A stretch of DNA of 20,739 bases, from IMG/VR virus record IMGVR_UViG_3300029908_000178, positions 1 through 20,739 of that record. One strand, given 5' to 3'. A model generated the notes under the pieces. That model was not told where the DNA came from. It saw nothing but the letters and a program-made list of their open reading frames with translations, and ran no database searches. Shown in pieces: positions 1 to 7,113 of the stretch. Made by a program: the position numbers and the translations under genes. How positions within the stretch are numbered: position 1 is the stretch's first letter; every line of letters begins with the position of its first letter. Source of the stretch: a virus.

Positions 1-120
1 TTGGCCTCCACCTTGTCCACCACCGACACCGGGAGATTGGCCTCCACCTTGTCCACCACCGACACCGGGAGATTGGCCTCCACCTTGTCCACCACCGACA
101 CCGGGAGATTGGCCTCCACC
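1..120 (-). repeat. Perfect 36-bp tandem repeat, 3.3 copies, in frame
   Basis: Bases 1-36, 37-72 and 73-108 are identical, and 109-120 begin a fourth copy before the sequence diverges. The unit is 12 codons and reads SPGVGGGQGGGQ on the minus strand. The array continues past the left edge, so copy number is unknown. Identity at every third position points to recent expansion by slippage or recombination. There are no spacers, so it is not a CRISPR array. Confidence 0.95.
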
Positions 121-1185
121 GCCGCCAGCGCCGCCCACCTGACCGCCTAACATAGAAAATAGGATAGTACCAGCCTCAAACTTAATTATATCACTCTTTA
201 TATTAATCTGTTTTCCTGAAAGATTAATATCTCCATTTCCTTTAGTATTTTCAATTTTTATTTGCTCTTGTTGTTGTGTGATTTGTTCACGAGTACCAGA
301 ACCAATTCCCTGTGCTTTACGTAAATCAGAATCAGTATAATGTTTTTGACCGTATTTCTTCTGGCGTTCTAATTCGTTTTCACCTACATTTAGAGCAGTT
401 GGTGCCACTGTCTTATAAAGAGCATAACCTGCTGCAGCAGCAATTGCTGCAGGAAGTGCAGCAACTATTGCACCTCCAATACCACTTAATGCAGTACCAA
501 TACCTGCAGCGGCAGTAGTGGCAGCGGCAGCAAGACCTCCAGTCATTCCAGCTAAAAGTGTTGGTCCAAGTTTACTTAATTCACTTAATAATGGAGATAA
601 CTCATCTTTCTTTACCTGCATTGGTTTAGAATTATCATTACCTGCTGTTGGACTACCACCGGCAGCAGTTTTATTATAATCCATCTTATCAAAGTAATCA
701 GACATTGTTTCTAATAATTGATTTGATTTATCAACACTATTAACAATGGAAGATGATACTGATACCAGTTTATTTAAATTTTGATTTGATAAAGATGCTT
801 GTTTAACACCTTCAGATATATTTTTATTAAGAATACCAAAAGATGATCCCATCTGTTGGTTCATCTGATTGATAGCTACAATAACTGATTCTGTTTTAAT
901 TTGTTTTGGTGTTTGCATTTCATAATTTTGGGAATTTAAAATGTTTCCGGTTACAGCAGACAAGATACTTCCTATACTTGAACTGTAACCACCATTGTTT
1001 TGACCACCAGATAATGCACCCGAAATAACTCCAGAACCAAATACTTCTTGGGCACCACCTCTAAGTGCATTAGTTGCCATACCTGAAATAACACTACCGG
1101 CCATTTTTAATACAGAAGAACCACCACCAGATTTTGGTGTTGGAATTACTGGATCTGATGATGGGGTTGTTGATTCTTCTGCCAT
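1..1185 (-). CDS. Virion-associated protein with Ala/Gly-rich hydrophobic core and Gly-rich repeat (partial, runs off left edge)
   Basis: An open frame of 395 codons starts at the ATG at 1185 and is still open at the window edge, so the C-terminus is missing. It follows the gp5-type hub gene by 9 bases, with an AAAGG ribosome site overlapping that gene's stop, so it is translated in the late baseplate operon. Residues 1-200 are Ser/Gly/Asn-rich. Residues about 209-257 are almost entirely Ala/Gly/hydrophobic and could form two membrane-crossing helices or a buried helical hairpin. Residues 300-345 look beta-rich. From residue 347 on the protein is glycine-rich and enters a perfect 12-residue repeat, SPGVGGGQGGGQ. 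No enzyme motif is visible in this part. Because the neighbouring gp5-type protein has no lysozyme, the missing C-terminus could carry a lytic domain on a flexible linker; that is inference only. I do not recognise the family. Confidence 0.85.
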   Translation of the reverse strand, partial: MAEESTTPSSDPVIPTPKSGGGSSVLKMAGSVISGMATNALRGGAQEVFGSGVISGALSGGQNNGGYSSSIGSILSAVTGNILNSQNYEMQTPKQIKTESVIVAINQMNQQMGSSFGILNKNISEGVKQASLSNQNLNKLVSVSSSIVNSVDKSNQLLETMSDYFDKMDYNKTAAGGSPTAGNDNSKPMQVKKDELSPLLSELSKLGPTLLAGMTGGLAAAATTAAAGIGTALSGIGGAIVAALPAAIAAAAGYALYKTVAPTALNVGENELERQKKYGQKHYTDSDLRKAQGIGSGTREQITQQQEQIKIENTKGNGDINLSGKQINIKSDIIKFEAGTILFSMLGGQVGGAGGGGGQSPGVGGGQGGGQSPGVGGGQGGGQSPGVGGGQGGGQ

Positions 1186-1194
1186 TTTTTACCT

Positions 1195-2319
1195 TTATAC
1201 GTCTGCGCCTGTAGTATTTACAGGCGCTCCATTATCTACTGCTGGTGTTGTGCTTACACTATTAGTAGGTGTAGTTGTTGTTGTTGTAGGTTGCTGTGCG
1301 CTTTGTGTTAGTGTATTAAAATGATTTTCCATTACCTTTAATGAACCTTGCATATGATTAAAACTTGCTTGTCCATTTGCTGCGGCACCGGGAATATTAC
1401 TAAATGCTTGCTGTAACATATTACTAATTATTGAAAGTACTGGTTGTATTTTTAGTAATGCTGCAGGTGTTAATTGGGTTGATACAGATACTGGTAAAGT
1501 CGAGGCATTAGTTGTAATTGATTTAACAATATTATTTATTGAAAGTGTCAAGTTTGTGGAGTTAACCAAGCTCGCAAACATTGATGGAAGATTACCATTA
1601 CCTGAAGCCATAGATACTGCATCAGTGATATTTTTTAATCCTGTGATACCTTTTAATGCTCCTTGAATTGAACCCGATAGATTATTCGGATCGACTTGAG
1701 CAATCAAATTGAGTATCTTTTGACCGGGAGCAAACGGCATACCTCCAATACTAGGAACAGTTGGAAATTTAGCGATCTTAAAAGGTAATGCAGCGTTTAA
1801 TATAGAAATTGCATTTAATGCTTCACTAACATGACAATTTTGTAAGATTGTATTAAAATCTTTACCCATATTAGTTTCATTAGGTGCACCTGTTTTTTGT
1901 ACACCACGAGCATTATGTGCCACATCATTTTGTAGACTTGGACTGGAATTGGCCTGTTGCCCATAACTAGAATATGGATTTGGTTGGTTTGATTGTTGAG
2001 TGTTTTTTTCAATTTGTGCTCTAGGAATAGTACCAGTAAATACTGGAATAGTCTGTTGGGCATCTGCCCATTCACCTGAAACAGTAGATCCGACCATAAC
2101 ACCAGTTGGTGAAGTTCCAATATGGTTGATTGATGCTGAGTTAATTGACGCTTTAGGACCAGCCCAAGGTAATTGATTATCAGGAATGTTTACTTTGTCA
2201 TCATGAACACCAAAAATTCTGACTTGTATTGCACCACCTTTTAATGGATCATCGCGTGAAACTACTACGCCTGTCCAATTTCCATATGTTCCAATTGATG
2301 AGCCGAATGTACCAGTCAT
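1195..2319 (-). CDS. 5: Baseplate central hub protein, gp5 OB-fold type, without lysozyme domain
   Basis: Residues about 14-105 match the N-terminal OB-fold of T4 gp5: WTGVV near the start, DPLKGGAIQVRIFGVH, then LPWAGP, then TGVMVGSTVSGEW and a final IPVFTGTIP. In T4 this domain docks gp5 on the gp27 trimer at the centre of the baseplate. T4 gp5 is 575 residues, with a lysozyme domain and a C-terminal beta-helix. This protein is 374 residues, and after the OB-fold I see only Asn/Gln/Ser/Thr/Ala-rich sequence with several amphipathic stretches and a Thr-run near residue 345. There is no lysozyme motif and no octad beta-helix repeat. The start is ATG at 2319. It lies just downstream of the gp27-type gene, as its binding partner should. 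The OB-fold call is firm; the role of the C-terminal two thirds is unknown. Confidence 0.85.
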   Translation of the reverse strand: MTGTFGSSIGTYGNWTGVVVSRDDPLKGGAIQVRIFGVHDDKVNIPDNQLPWAGPKASINSASINHIGTSPTGVMVGSTVSGEWADAQQTIPVFTGTIPRAQIEKNTQQSNQPNPYSSYGQQANSSPSLQNDVAHNARGVQKTGAPNETNMGKDFNTILQNCHVSEALNAISILNAALPFKIAKFPTVPSIGGMPFAPGQKILNLIAQVDPNNLSGSIQGALKGITGLKNITDAVSMASGNGNLPSMFASLVNSTNLTLSINNIVKSITTNASTLPVSVSTQLTPAALLKIQPVLSIISNMLQQAFSNIPGAAANGQASFNHMQGSLKVMENHFNTLTQSAQQPTTTTTTPTNSVSTTPAVDNGAPVNTTGADV

Positions 2320-2329
2320 ATTATTTCCC

Positions 2330-2358
2330 TTGACAGTTTATACTAAATATAATATCAT
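2330..2358 (+). promoter_or_regulatory. Sigma70-type promoter for the 66-residue plus-strand gene
   Basis: TTGACA at 2330-2335, a 17-base spacer and TATCAT at 2353-2358 point rightward, 34 bases before the ATG at 2393. The -35 box is a perfect consensus and the -10 box matches 5 of 6. It drives a gene against the direction of the surrounding late operon. Confidence 0.75.
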
Positions 2359-2365
2359 ACTTTAT

Positions 2366-2373
2366 TATTTATT
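2366..2373 (-). promoter_or_regulatory. Possible late promoter upstream of gp5-type gene
   Basis: The minus strand reads AATAAATA, one base off the T4 late-promoter box TATAAATA, 46 bases before the gp5-type start. In an AT-rich spacer this can occur by chance, so it is only a candidate for re-initiating late transcription downstream of the inserted plus-strand gene. Confidence 0.35.
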
Positions 2374-2392
2374 TAAAAAATAGAGGATTATT

Positions 2393-2593
2393 ATGGACGA
2401 CTACCGAATTTATGCAACTTCAACTGTTAATCTTGGAATTTATTGGTGTGCAGTTCTTTTATCTAAAGATCATATTGAAGATGAGTGGGAAAATGAGACG
2501 CTGGCTATCTTTCATTATGATAGATTAAGTGCGGTAGAAGAAGCCATAAAATGGGCGGATGAACAAGAAATTGAATATGTTGAAAGGTATTAG
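2393..2593 (+). CDS. Small acidic protein inserted in reverse within the baseplate operon
   Basis: This 66-residue protein begins at ATG 2393 behind an AGAGGA ribosome site and a consensus early-type promoter. It is acidic, with a helical C-terminal half rich in Glu and Ala (AVEEAIKWADEQEIEY). I do not recognise the family. It lies on the opposite strand between the gp5-type and gp27-type genes. Its TAG stop (2591-2593) overlaps the TAA stop of the gp27-type gene (2590-2592) tail to tail. The arrangement resembles a moron: a small gene with its own promoter added to a structural operon and expressed at another time. Its transcription would be antisense to the gp27-type gene if it reads through. 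Confidence 0.75.
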   Translation: MDDYRIYATSTVNLGIYWCAVLLSKDHIEDEWENETLAIFHYDRLSAVEEAIKWADEQEIEYVERY

Positions 2594-3795
2594 ACGTTAT
2601 TAGTACCAGATGTAGCACATTGTGTATTTGCTAAGTCAAGTATGCACGTGTACTGTGGTTTATGATCTGATGTTAATATAATATGTCTAAGGTCGGTAAT
2701 TAACCAGTTTCCAGTTAACACTGGATCTAGATAGGAATTACCAGTAGAACCATCAACTTGCATCATTTGTAATGTAATCACATCACCAGCTTTGATTGTT
2801 GAATCTCCAAAGATTCTCACAGTCATTTTTAGTTGGTCAAGGTTGGCAACGAATGCTTTCTGATTATTTAAAAAATCTGCGATAAAATCTGGTGGTTTAC
2901 GAGAATCGGTAGGAATATGTATAGATTGACCAGCAGATTTAGCAAACTGAGCAATGAAGTTTGCTGAGTTTGTTATTATATTCATGGCGGCTGGCTGTAA
3001 CAAATTATTAACAAAGTTCATATTCTTCACGTCCATCGTTTTTGTTACAGACGCGAATGCACCACTACCAATTTTACTTGGTGTATTAAATTGTTCAGGT
3101 AGATTATAGCCAATTAGATTCCTAAAAATTACACGGTATATTGAATCTGCTGTGATGGAATTATTGGTGTATGTTGCCACGGAAGTACCCTTCAACATAC
3201 CTTCCAGTGTCTTGAAATTAAACCCTGCCTGATTTTCAAAGAAAACAAATGATGATGATTTGTTTGTTGAAGATGCAGAGCGTTTAACCAAGTCATGAAT
3301 AGCTTCAAATGGTTTTTTATTTTGTACAATATATTGTTGAATACCCATTGTCGCTTCGGTAATCACTTTTTTTGATGATTTAAGGAAGGTTGATACAATA
3401 TCCGTTATCATATTATGAATATTGGTATTATATGATTTTTGAATCAGTGTTGATTTATGTGTGTTAACTTCAGTAGCAACACATTCTAGGTTGTATTCTT
3501 TTGTTTTTTGATTAGTGGTAGGACTTGCGTCCTTCATAGATGCTACAGAGAATGTATATGTTGGTCCTGCAAGAGATGGTGTATTGAAAGATATTGTTAC
3601 AGTTTCTTCACCAATGAGTGGCAGAACCGCAGCAAAGTTTTTATCTTCCATAATAGTAATATTTGCATTAACTCCAGGTATCACAGTCGATTCGTATATG
3701 CTTATTTGTTGATACAGTTGAGATAGATCAACAGAACCTTTAGGAGATGTTAAAAATATACTATTGAGACTCACGTCTCCTGGCATCATCATCAT
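2590..3795 (-). CDS. 27: Baseplate hub protein, gp27-like
   Basis: This 401-residue protein is close in length to T4 gp27 (391). The N-terminal part follows the gp27 pattern: an isolated Ile/Tyr-rich opening strand (QQISIYESTVIPG), then a beta region with the signature LPLIGEETVTISF near residues 58-70, then a helical section, then a C-terminal beta domain. In T4, gp27 forms the trimeric torus that adapts the tail tube to the gp5 needle, and here the gene directly precedes the gp5-type gene apart from the inserted small gene. The start is ambiguous: four ATG codons in a row lie at 3784-3795, two bases after the gp53 stop, with only a weak ribosome site, suggesting coupled translation. The call rests on motif memory and gene order. 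Confidence 0.72.
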   Translation of the reverse strand: MMMMPGDVSLNSIFLTSPKGSVDLSQLYQQISIYESTVIPGVNANITIMEDKNFAAVLPLIGEETVTISFNTPSLAGPTYTFSVASMKDASPTTNQKTKEYNLECVATEVNTHKSTLIQKSYNTNIHNMITDIVSTFLKSSKKVITEATMGIQQYIVQNKKPFEAIHDLVKRSASSTNKSSSFVFFENQAGFNFKTLEGMLKGTSVATYTNNSITADSIYRVIFRNLIGYNLPEQFNTPSKIGSGAFASVTKTMDVKNMNFVNNLLQPAAMNIITNSANFIAQFAKSAGQSIHIPTDSRKPPDFIADFLNNQKAFVANLDQLKMTVRIFGDSTIKAGDVITLQMMQVDGSTGNSYLDPVLTGNWLITDLRHIILTSDHKPQYTCILDLANTQCATSGTNNV

Positions 3796-3796
3796 T

Positions 3797-4885
3797 TTAC
3801 GAATCCATGTTCATAAGATTGTTATAAGCGGTAAAAGCATATACAGCATCCAAGAGGTGGACTGCTTGTTTAGTGGCATTTTCTTCATCTAATAAATCAT
3901 ACACATAAGCAGCTTCATAATAAACTATTTGATCTGCTGGAATAACTTGGCTTAGAAGTGTAGCATATGAAAAGGAAACGACAGCACCATTTGATGCAAC
4001 ATTACTAAAATCTGATCGTAATTGTACGTATTGAGCATTGGTGCCAACCGTGGATGTGTTAGAAGTTTGGTTGTTAAACGTGATAGACGTGTCATTTAGT
4101 TGAGTTCCTTCATATGTAATTATTAATGTAGACGAATTGGACGAGACGACTGAAGCCGCCAATGTAGTATTTGCACTGGTAGTAAAAGTAACAGTATCAT
4201 TTACATTAAAAGTGTTAGAAGTATTAGTAGAATATTGTACTAGTCTGTTCCAGTTACCTTGAACATTATTGACTACTATATTAGTTGTATTAGAAGTGAT
4301 TACTTCCGCTGAACCTACCATATTATTGGCAAGAACAAAGGATACTAGATCACCAACACCGGGAATAGTATTGGAGGTTGGATCTAAATTTAAAGTAACT
4401 ATCATGTTTGTATTAACGTCAATATTTGTATTTGACCTTGAATAATTTAATACATTAAAATTGACATCATAATTTGCTGCCCAATATGATTGTTGTCCTA
4501 CACCAAGAGCAGAGTAACTGGAAGGAGAAATAACAGAAAAATCACTATTCCAATTAGTTCTCCATTTCATGATTTTTCTTTGTGTGTATTCAATGGTTCC
4601 ATAATTTGCTATTACGAAATTATAAAAGTCATCTGAATCCATATGCCATCCGGTAACTGGATCTATCACACCATTGGCTAACCACACAAGCCATGAATAA
4701 TATGAATCGTTATAATATTTGTCTGCTATAATATCTGGTCTTTGACCATCCTGAAGGTCGATAGGATAAAATACCATAGGATTATCAGCTACAGAATCGA
4801 GTATCTTTTCTCGACGGGTTATATCAATACAATTATATGAATTGTATTGTATTTTTGGAAAACAATCAAAATATCTGGCTACCAT
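3797..4885 (-). CDS. 53: Baseplate wedge subunit gp53 with a beta-rich insertion
   Basis: Residues 1-115 match the gp53 core: RYFDCFPKIQYN, FYPIDLQDGQRPDIIADKYY, SYYSWLVWLANGVIDP and DDFYNFV. gp53 joins adjacent wedges and helps close the hexagonal baseplate. Residues about 316-362 (YYEAAYVYDLLDEENATKQ onward) match the helical gp53 C-terminus. Between them, residues about 150-310 form an Asn/Thr/Ser-rich beta region absent from T4 gp53 (196 residues). It appears to hold two related small-barrel units: one opens with GDLVSF near residue 178, the other with NDTVTF near 229, each followed by a Val/Ile-rich strand after a SN turn. The start is ATG with AAGGAG upstream, just after the stop of the preceding gene. 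Confidence 0.85.
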   Translation of the reverse strand: MVARYFDCFPKIQYNSYNCIDITRREKILDSVADNPMVFYPIDLQDGQRPDIIADKYYNDSYYSWLVWLANGVIDPVTGWHMDSDDFYNFVIANYGTIEYTQRKIMKWRTNWNSDFSVISPSSYSALGVGQQSYWAANYDVNFNVLNYSRSNTNIDVNTNMIVTLNLDPTSNTIPGVGDLVSFVLANNMVGSAEVITSNTTNIVVNNVQGNWNRLVQYSTNTSNTFNVNDTVTFTTSANTTLAASVVSSNSSTLIITYEGTQLNDTSITFNNQTSNTSTVGTNAQYVQLRSDFSNVASNGAVVSFSYATLLSQVIPADQIVYYEAAYVYDLLDEENATKQAVHLLDAVYAFTAYNNLMNMDS

Positions 4886-4896
4886 AATTTAACTCC

Positions 4897-5799
4897 TTAA
4901 AATACAACGTTTTGTGTTGGGTAATAATTTTTCATCCACAGTTGTACTTCCATAAAGGTTAATTTTAATTCAATTTCTGCTGGAGCTTGTGTTCCTTGGA
5001 AGAATGCAGGTTTTCCTGCAGGAGCATAATTAACTACACAATCTTTTAATACACAAGGAGCAAAGAGATATAAAGAATCACTATTAGGATAAAGAACTGG
5101 TTGAAATAGATCTGGATATGTTAAGAAGGCACCACCACCAGCACCTAATCCGGGAAGTTGATGATATTTCAATGTGTTAATGATTTGTTTAACAGTGGTT
5201 GATTCTTGAGCGTTTTTTGGTGAGAACTTCCATATAAATGAGTGTTCCTTAAATGCAGGAGATTCGAAAAGAACAGTTAGAAATGGATTTGATGCTTGTC
5301 CTAATGCTTGGGCAGCAGCAGAACCTCCACCACCAACCACAGTACTTAAACCACCTTGTGTAGCAGTTAGAAGTGTACCTTCTATACCGGGACCACCGGG
5401 ACCACCCATTGCTTGAGATTCAAGAATTGCTGCTACTGCAACATTTCTTGATACTGTATTAAATTGAATTGAAGTTGCATCTGTTAAGTTTGCTGGAACT
5501 GGTAAACATATTGTTGCAGTAGATTGAAGTGTAACTGGGACTAACATAGATGGTCTCTGGTATGCGGAGATCATCAAAGACATATAATAAACGCCACCAT
5601 CAGGAGGAAAGCGTAAAATACCATAACCATTCTGTTGATTAATCACAGCCTGTGGATTTTGAAGTGAATTTAATTGTACAGGTGTCGCTAGTGATTTAAT
5701 AGCAGCAATGCCATTATTAAATGCAAGTGTAGGATTTCCAAGAGGACTCGCATTTGCATCTGCATTTATATTATAACTTGTTTGAATTGGATCAGCCAA
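4897..5799 (-). CDS. Baseplate-tail tube junction protein, gp48/gp54 family
   Basis: This 300-residue protein has features of the T4 gp48/gp54 family, which caps the baseplate hub and nucleates the tail tube: an N-terminal INQQNGYGILRFP stretch, a central FIWKFSPKNAQEST followed by a long helix (VKQIINTLKYH), and a C-terminal strand set with FAPCVLKDCVVNYAP and EIELKLTFMEVQLW. Which of gp48 or gp54 it represents cannot be decided here. A short Gly/Pro run (GGPGGPG) lies near residue 132. The start codon is TTG at 5799: an in-frame TAA lies two codons upstream, the next Met is about residue 74, and GAGG sits 8 bases before the TTG. It is the first gene of the late minus-strand operon, behind an exact TATAAATA box. 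Confidence 0.75.
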   Translation of the reverse strand: MADPIQTSYNINADANASPLGNPTLAFNNGIAAIKSLATPVQLNSLQNPQAVINQQNGYGILRFPPDGGVYYMSLMISAYQRPSMLVPVTLQSTATICLPVPANLTDATSIQFNTVSRNVAVAAILESQAMGGPGGPGIEGTLLTATQGGLSTVVGGGGSAAAQALGQASNPFLTVLFESPAFKEHSFIWKFSPKNAQESTTVKQIINTLKYHQLPGLGAGGGAFLTYPDLFQPVLYPNSDSLYLFAPCVLKDCVVNYAPAGKPAFFQGTQAPAEIELKLTFMEVQLWMKNYYPTQNVVF

Positions 5800-5812
5800 A
5801 GATTATACCTCT

Positions 5813-5820
5813 AATAAATA
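5813..5820 (+). promoter_or_regulatory. Late promoter candidate for gp4
   Basis: AATAAATA on the plus strand differs by one base from the T4 late box TATAAATA and lies 33 bases before the gp4 ATG. Paired with the exact box on the other strand, it makes this 54-base gap a divergent late-promoter region. Confidence 0.5.
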
Positions 5821-5832
5821 GTCATGTATTAT

Positions 5833-5840
5833 TATTTATA
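5833..5840 (-). promoter_or_regulatory. Late promoter TATAAATA for the baseplate operon
   Basis: The minus strand reads exactly TATAAATA, the -10-like element used by the T4 late sigma factor gp55 with the sliding clamp as activator. It lies 33 bases before the TTG start of the first baseplate gene, with no -35 box, as expected for late promoters. Confidence 0.7.
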
Positions 5841-5853
5841 GAAGAAAGTTGTT

Positions 5854-6312
5854 ATGAAGTCGAATAAAGGCTATTTTAAACCATTTAATCCACAAAAATA
5901 TAAAGGTGATCCAACAAACATCGTTTATAGGTCTTCGTGGGAACTACGAGTGATGTCGAGGTTTGATACCGATCCGAACATACTCGAATGGGCGTCTGAA
6001 GAGTTCTCCGTTCATTATCGATCTAAGTCAGACGGAAGGGTTCATAGATACTTTCCTGATTTTCGTGTTAAACTAAAAGATAAAGATGGTAAGGTTAGAA
6101 CAATTATTATAGAGGTTAAACCATTGCGCCAAACACTTCCTCCAGTTAAACCAAAGGTAAAGAATCCAAAATCAGATAAAAGGTTCTTTACAGAGTGCCT
6201 GGAATATGCTAAGAATCAGAGCAAATGGGAAGCGGCTAAAATTTATTGTAAGGAAAGAGGATTTGAGTGGCTTGTTATGACAGAAGTGGAGATATTTGGG
6301 AAGAAGTTCTAG
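5854..6312 (+). CDS. 4: Head completion nuclease gp4 (gp50/gp4 family)
   Basis: This 152-residue protein matches T4 gp4 (about 150 residues), a virion protein needed to finish the filled head before tail joining. Conserved stretches are NPQKYKGDPTNIVYRSSWE (residues 12-30), NILEWASEE (42-50) and GRVHRYFPDF (61-70). The fold is a PD-(D/E)xK nuclease: Pro68-Asp69, then Glu87-Val-Lys89 in the strand TIIIEVKP. The start is the first ATG after the divergent late promoter region. Its last 38 bases overlap the 3' end of the minus-strand homing endonuclease. Confidence 0.93.
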   Translation: MKSNKGYFKPFNPQKYKGDPTNIVYRSSWELRVMSRFDTDPNILEWASEEFSVHYRSKSDGRVHRYFPDFRVKLKDKDGKVRTIIIEVKPLRQTLPPVKPKVKNPKSDKRFFTECLEYAKNQSKWEAAKIYCKERGFEWLVMTEVEIFGKKF

Positions 6313-7039
6313 TATTTATGTGTTCAAATCCTTTATAACCAACTCTACCAATGATGTGGATATTTTCATTAAAATCTTCTTTTTTTATTCTTCTATGTTT
6401 TTTGTTTTCTTTTTCTGTAACCCAAATTAATTTGCTAATATTTTTTGACATTGTTTCTTTTGTTTCTTTTGTATGTTTTTTACCAGTCATTCCAGTAGTA
6501 GTATTTTCTCTTCTCCAAGCAGCAAGTTTTTCAGCACGTTCTTTAGTATATTCACCACGTTTTCCTCCATGATGAGTTCTAGGGCTTCTTCCTAATTTCC
6601 AATTTTCGTTGAATTCTGAAATTTCATGGAGATATATTTGTTTTTCTTCTAATGTTTCTTTATTATAAATCCATTTTTTATTTCTTTTTGAAGATGATAA
6701 CTTTTCTTTTATTTCTTTTGTTCGTATATAAGGTGTCATTCCAGAAATACCTTCACCACCTGCCGTCATATTATAATGTGGTTTTAGTATAGCTATCCAA
6801 TAAATTTCACGTTCATTAAGATTTTCTTTTTTATTGACTTCTTCTATAACTTCGAATATAAAAGATTCTTCACCATATTTCAATAATGCAAATTGAAAAT
6901 GGGTTAATGGTTTATTATGACGTTGACAATACTTTACACTACCTTTATGTTCTGTCCATCTTTTATTTGGATTTTTGTGTACTGTTTTACCAATATAAAA
7001 ATCCCCATTTGTTTTGTTAATTATCTTATAAATATACAA
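6275..7039 (-). CDS. GIY-YIG homing endonuclease with NUMOD3-like DNA-binding motifs
   Basis: The N-terminus has the GIY-YIG nuclease core: YIYKI at residues 2-6, YIGKT at 15-19, the conserved Arg27 in NKRW, the catalytic-type Glu78 in NEREIYWI, and the closing YNMTAGGEG near residue 89. Repeated Lys/Thr/Glu motifs (RTKEIKEKLSSSKRNKKW, HTKETKETMSK) look like NUMOD3 helices that grip DNA. Free-standing enzymes of this kind (Seg proteins in T4) cut related phages lacking the gene and spread by repair. It lies antisense between gp4 and the probable gp2, overlapping the gp4 3' end by 38 bases. It has its own exact TATAAATA box 17 bases upstream and an AGGAG ribosome site. All motifs look intact, so the enzyme is probably active. 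Confidence 0.92.
   Translation of the reverse strand: MYIYKIINKTNGDFYIGKTVHKNPNKRWTEHKGSVKYCQRHNKPLTHFQFALLKYGEESFIFEVIEEVNKKENLNEREIYWIAILKPHYNMTAGGEGISGMTPYIRTKEIKEKLSSSKRNKKWIYNKETLEEKQIYLHEISEFNENWKLGRSPRTHHGGKRGEYTKERAEKLAAWRRENTTTGMTGKKHTKETKETMSKNISKLIWVTEKENKKHRRIKKEDFNENIHIIGRVGYKGFEHINTRTSSQISPLLS
7027..7034 (+). promoter_or_regulatory. TATAAATA box facing the probable gp2 gene
   Basis: An exact TATAAATA on the plus strand lies about 80 bases before the likely gp2 start. It falls inside the first codons of the endonuclease on the other strand, where codons for Tyr-Ile-Tyr-Lys can produce it, so it may be a coincidence of coding. It is the best late-promoter candidate for the gene downstream. 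Confidence 0.4.
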
Positions 7040-7056
7040 AACACTCTCCTTTCTTT

Positions 7057-7064
7057 TATTTATA
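7057..7064 (-). promoter_or_regulatory. Late promoter TATAAATA for the homing endonuclease
   Basis: The minus strand reads exactly TATAAATA, then AGGAG, then the ATG at 7039. Spacing fits a late promoter with a leader of about 12 bases. Confidence 0.65.
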
Positions 7065-7113
7065 GAAAGACCACTCTTGACAGAGCAACATATATATGGG
7101 GATAAAAATTAAT

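Noticed and set aside
1-120. 36-bp direct repeats resembling a CRISPR repeat length
   Set aside because: The copies are contiguous with no spacers, and they encode a clean 12-residue protein repeat inside a long open frame.
6351-6572. Phe/Leu-rich plus-strand frame that looks like a membrane protein
   Set aside because: It is the complement of Lys/Glu/Arg-rich codons of the homing endonuclease, which always yields Phe/Leu/Ser-rich shadows.
7077-7106. TTGACA at 7077-7082 as a promoter for the probable gp2 gene
   Set aside because: No acceptable -10 box at 16-18 bases (GGGATA, GGATAA or GATAAA only), and a start there would leave almost no leader.
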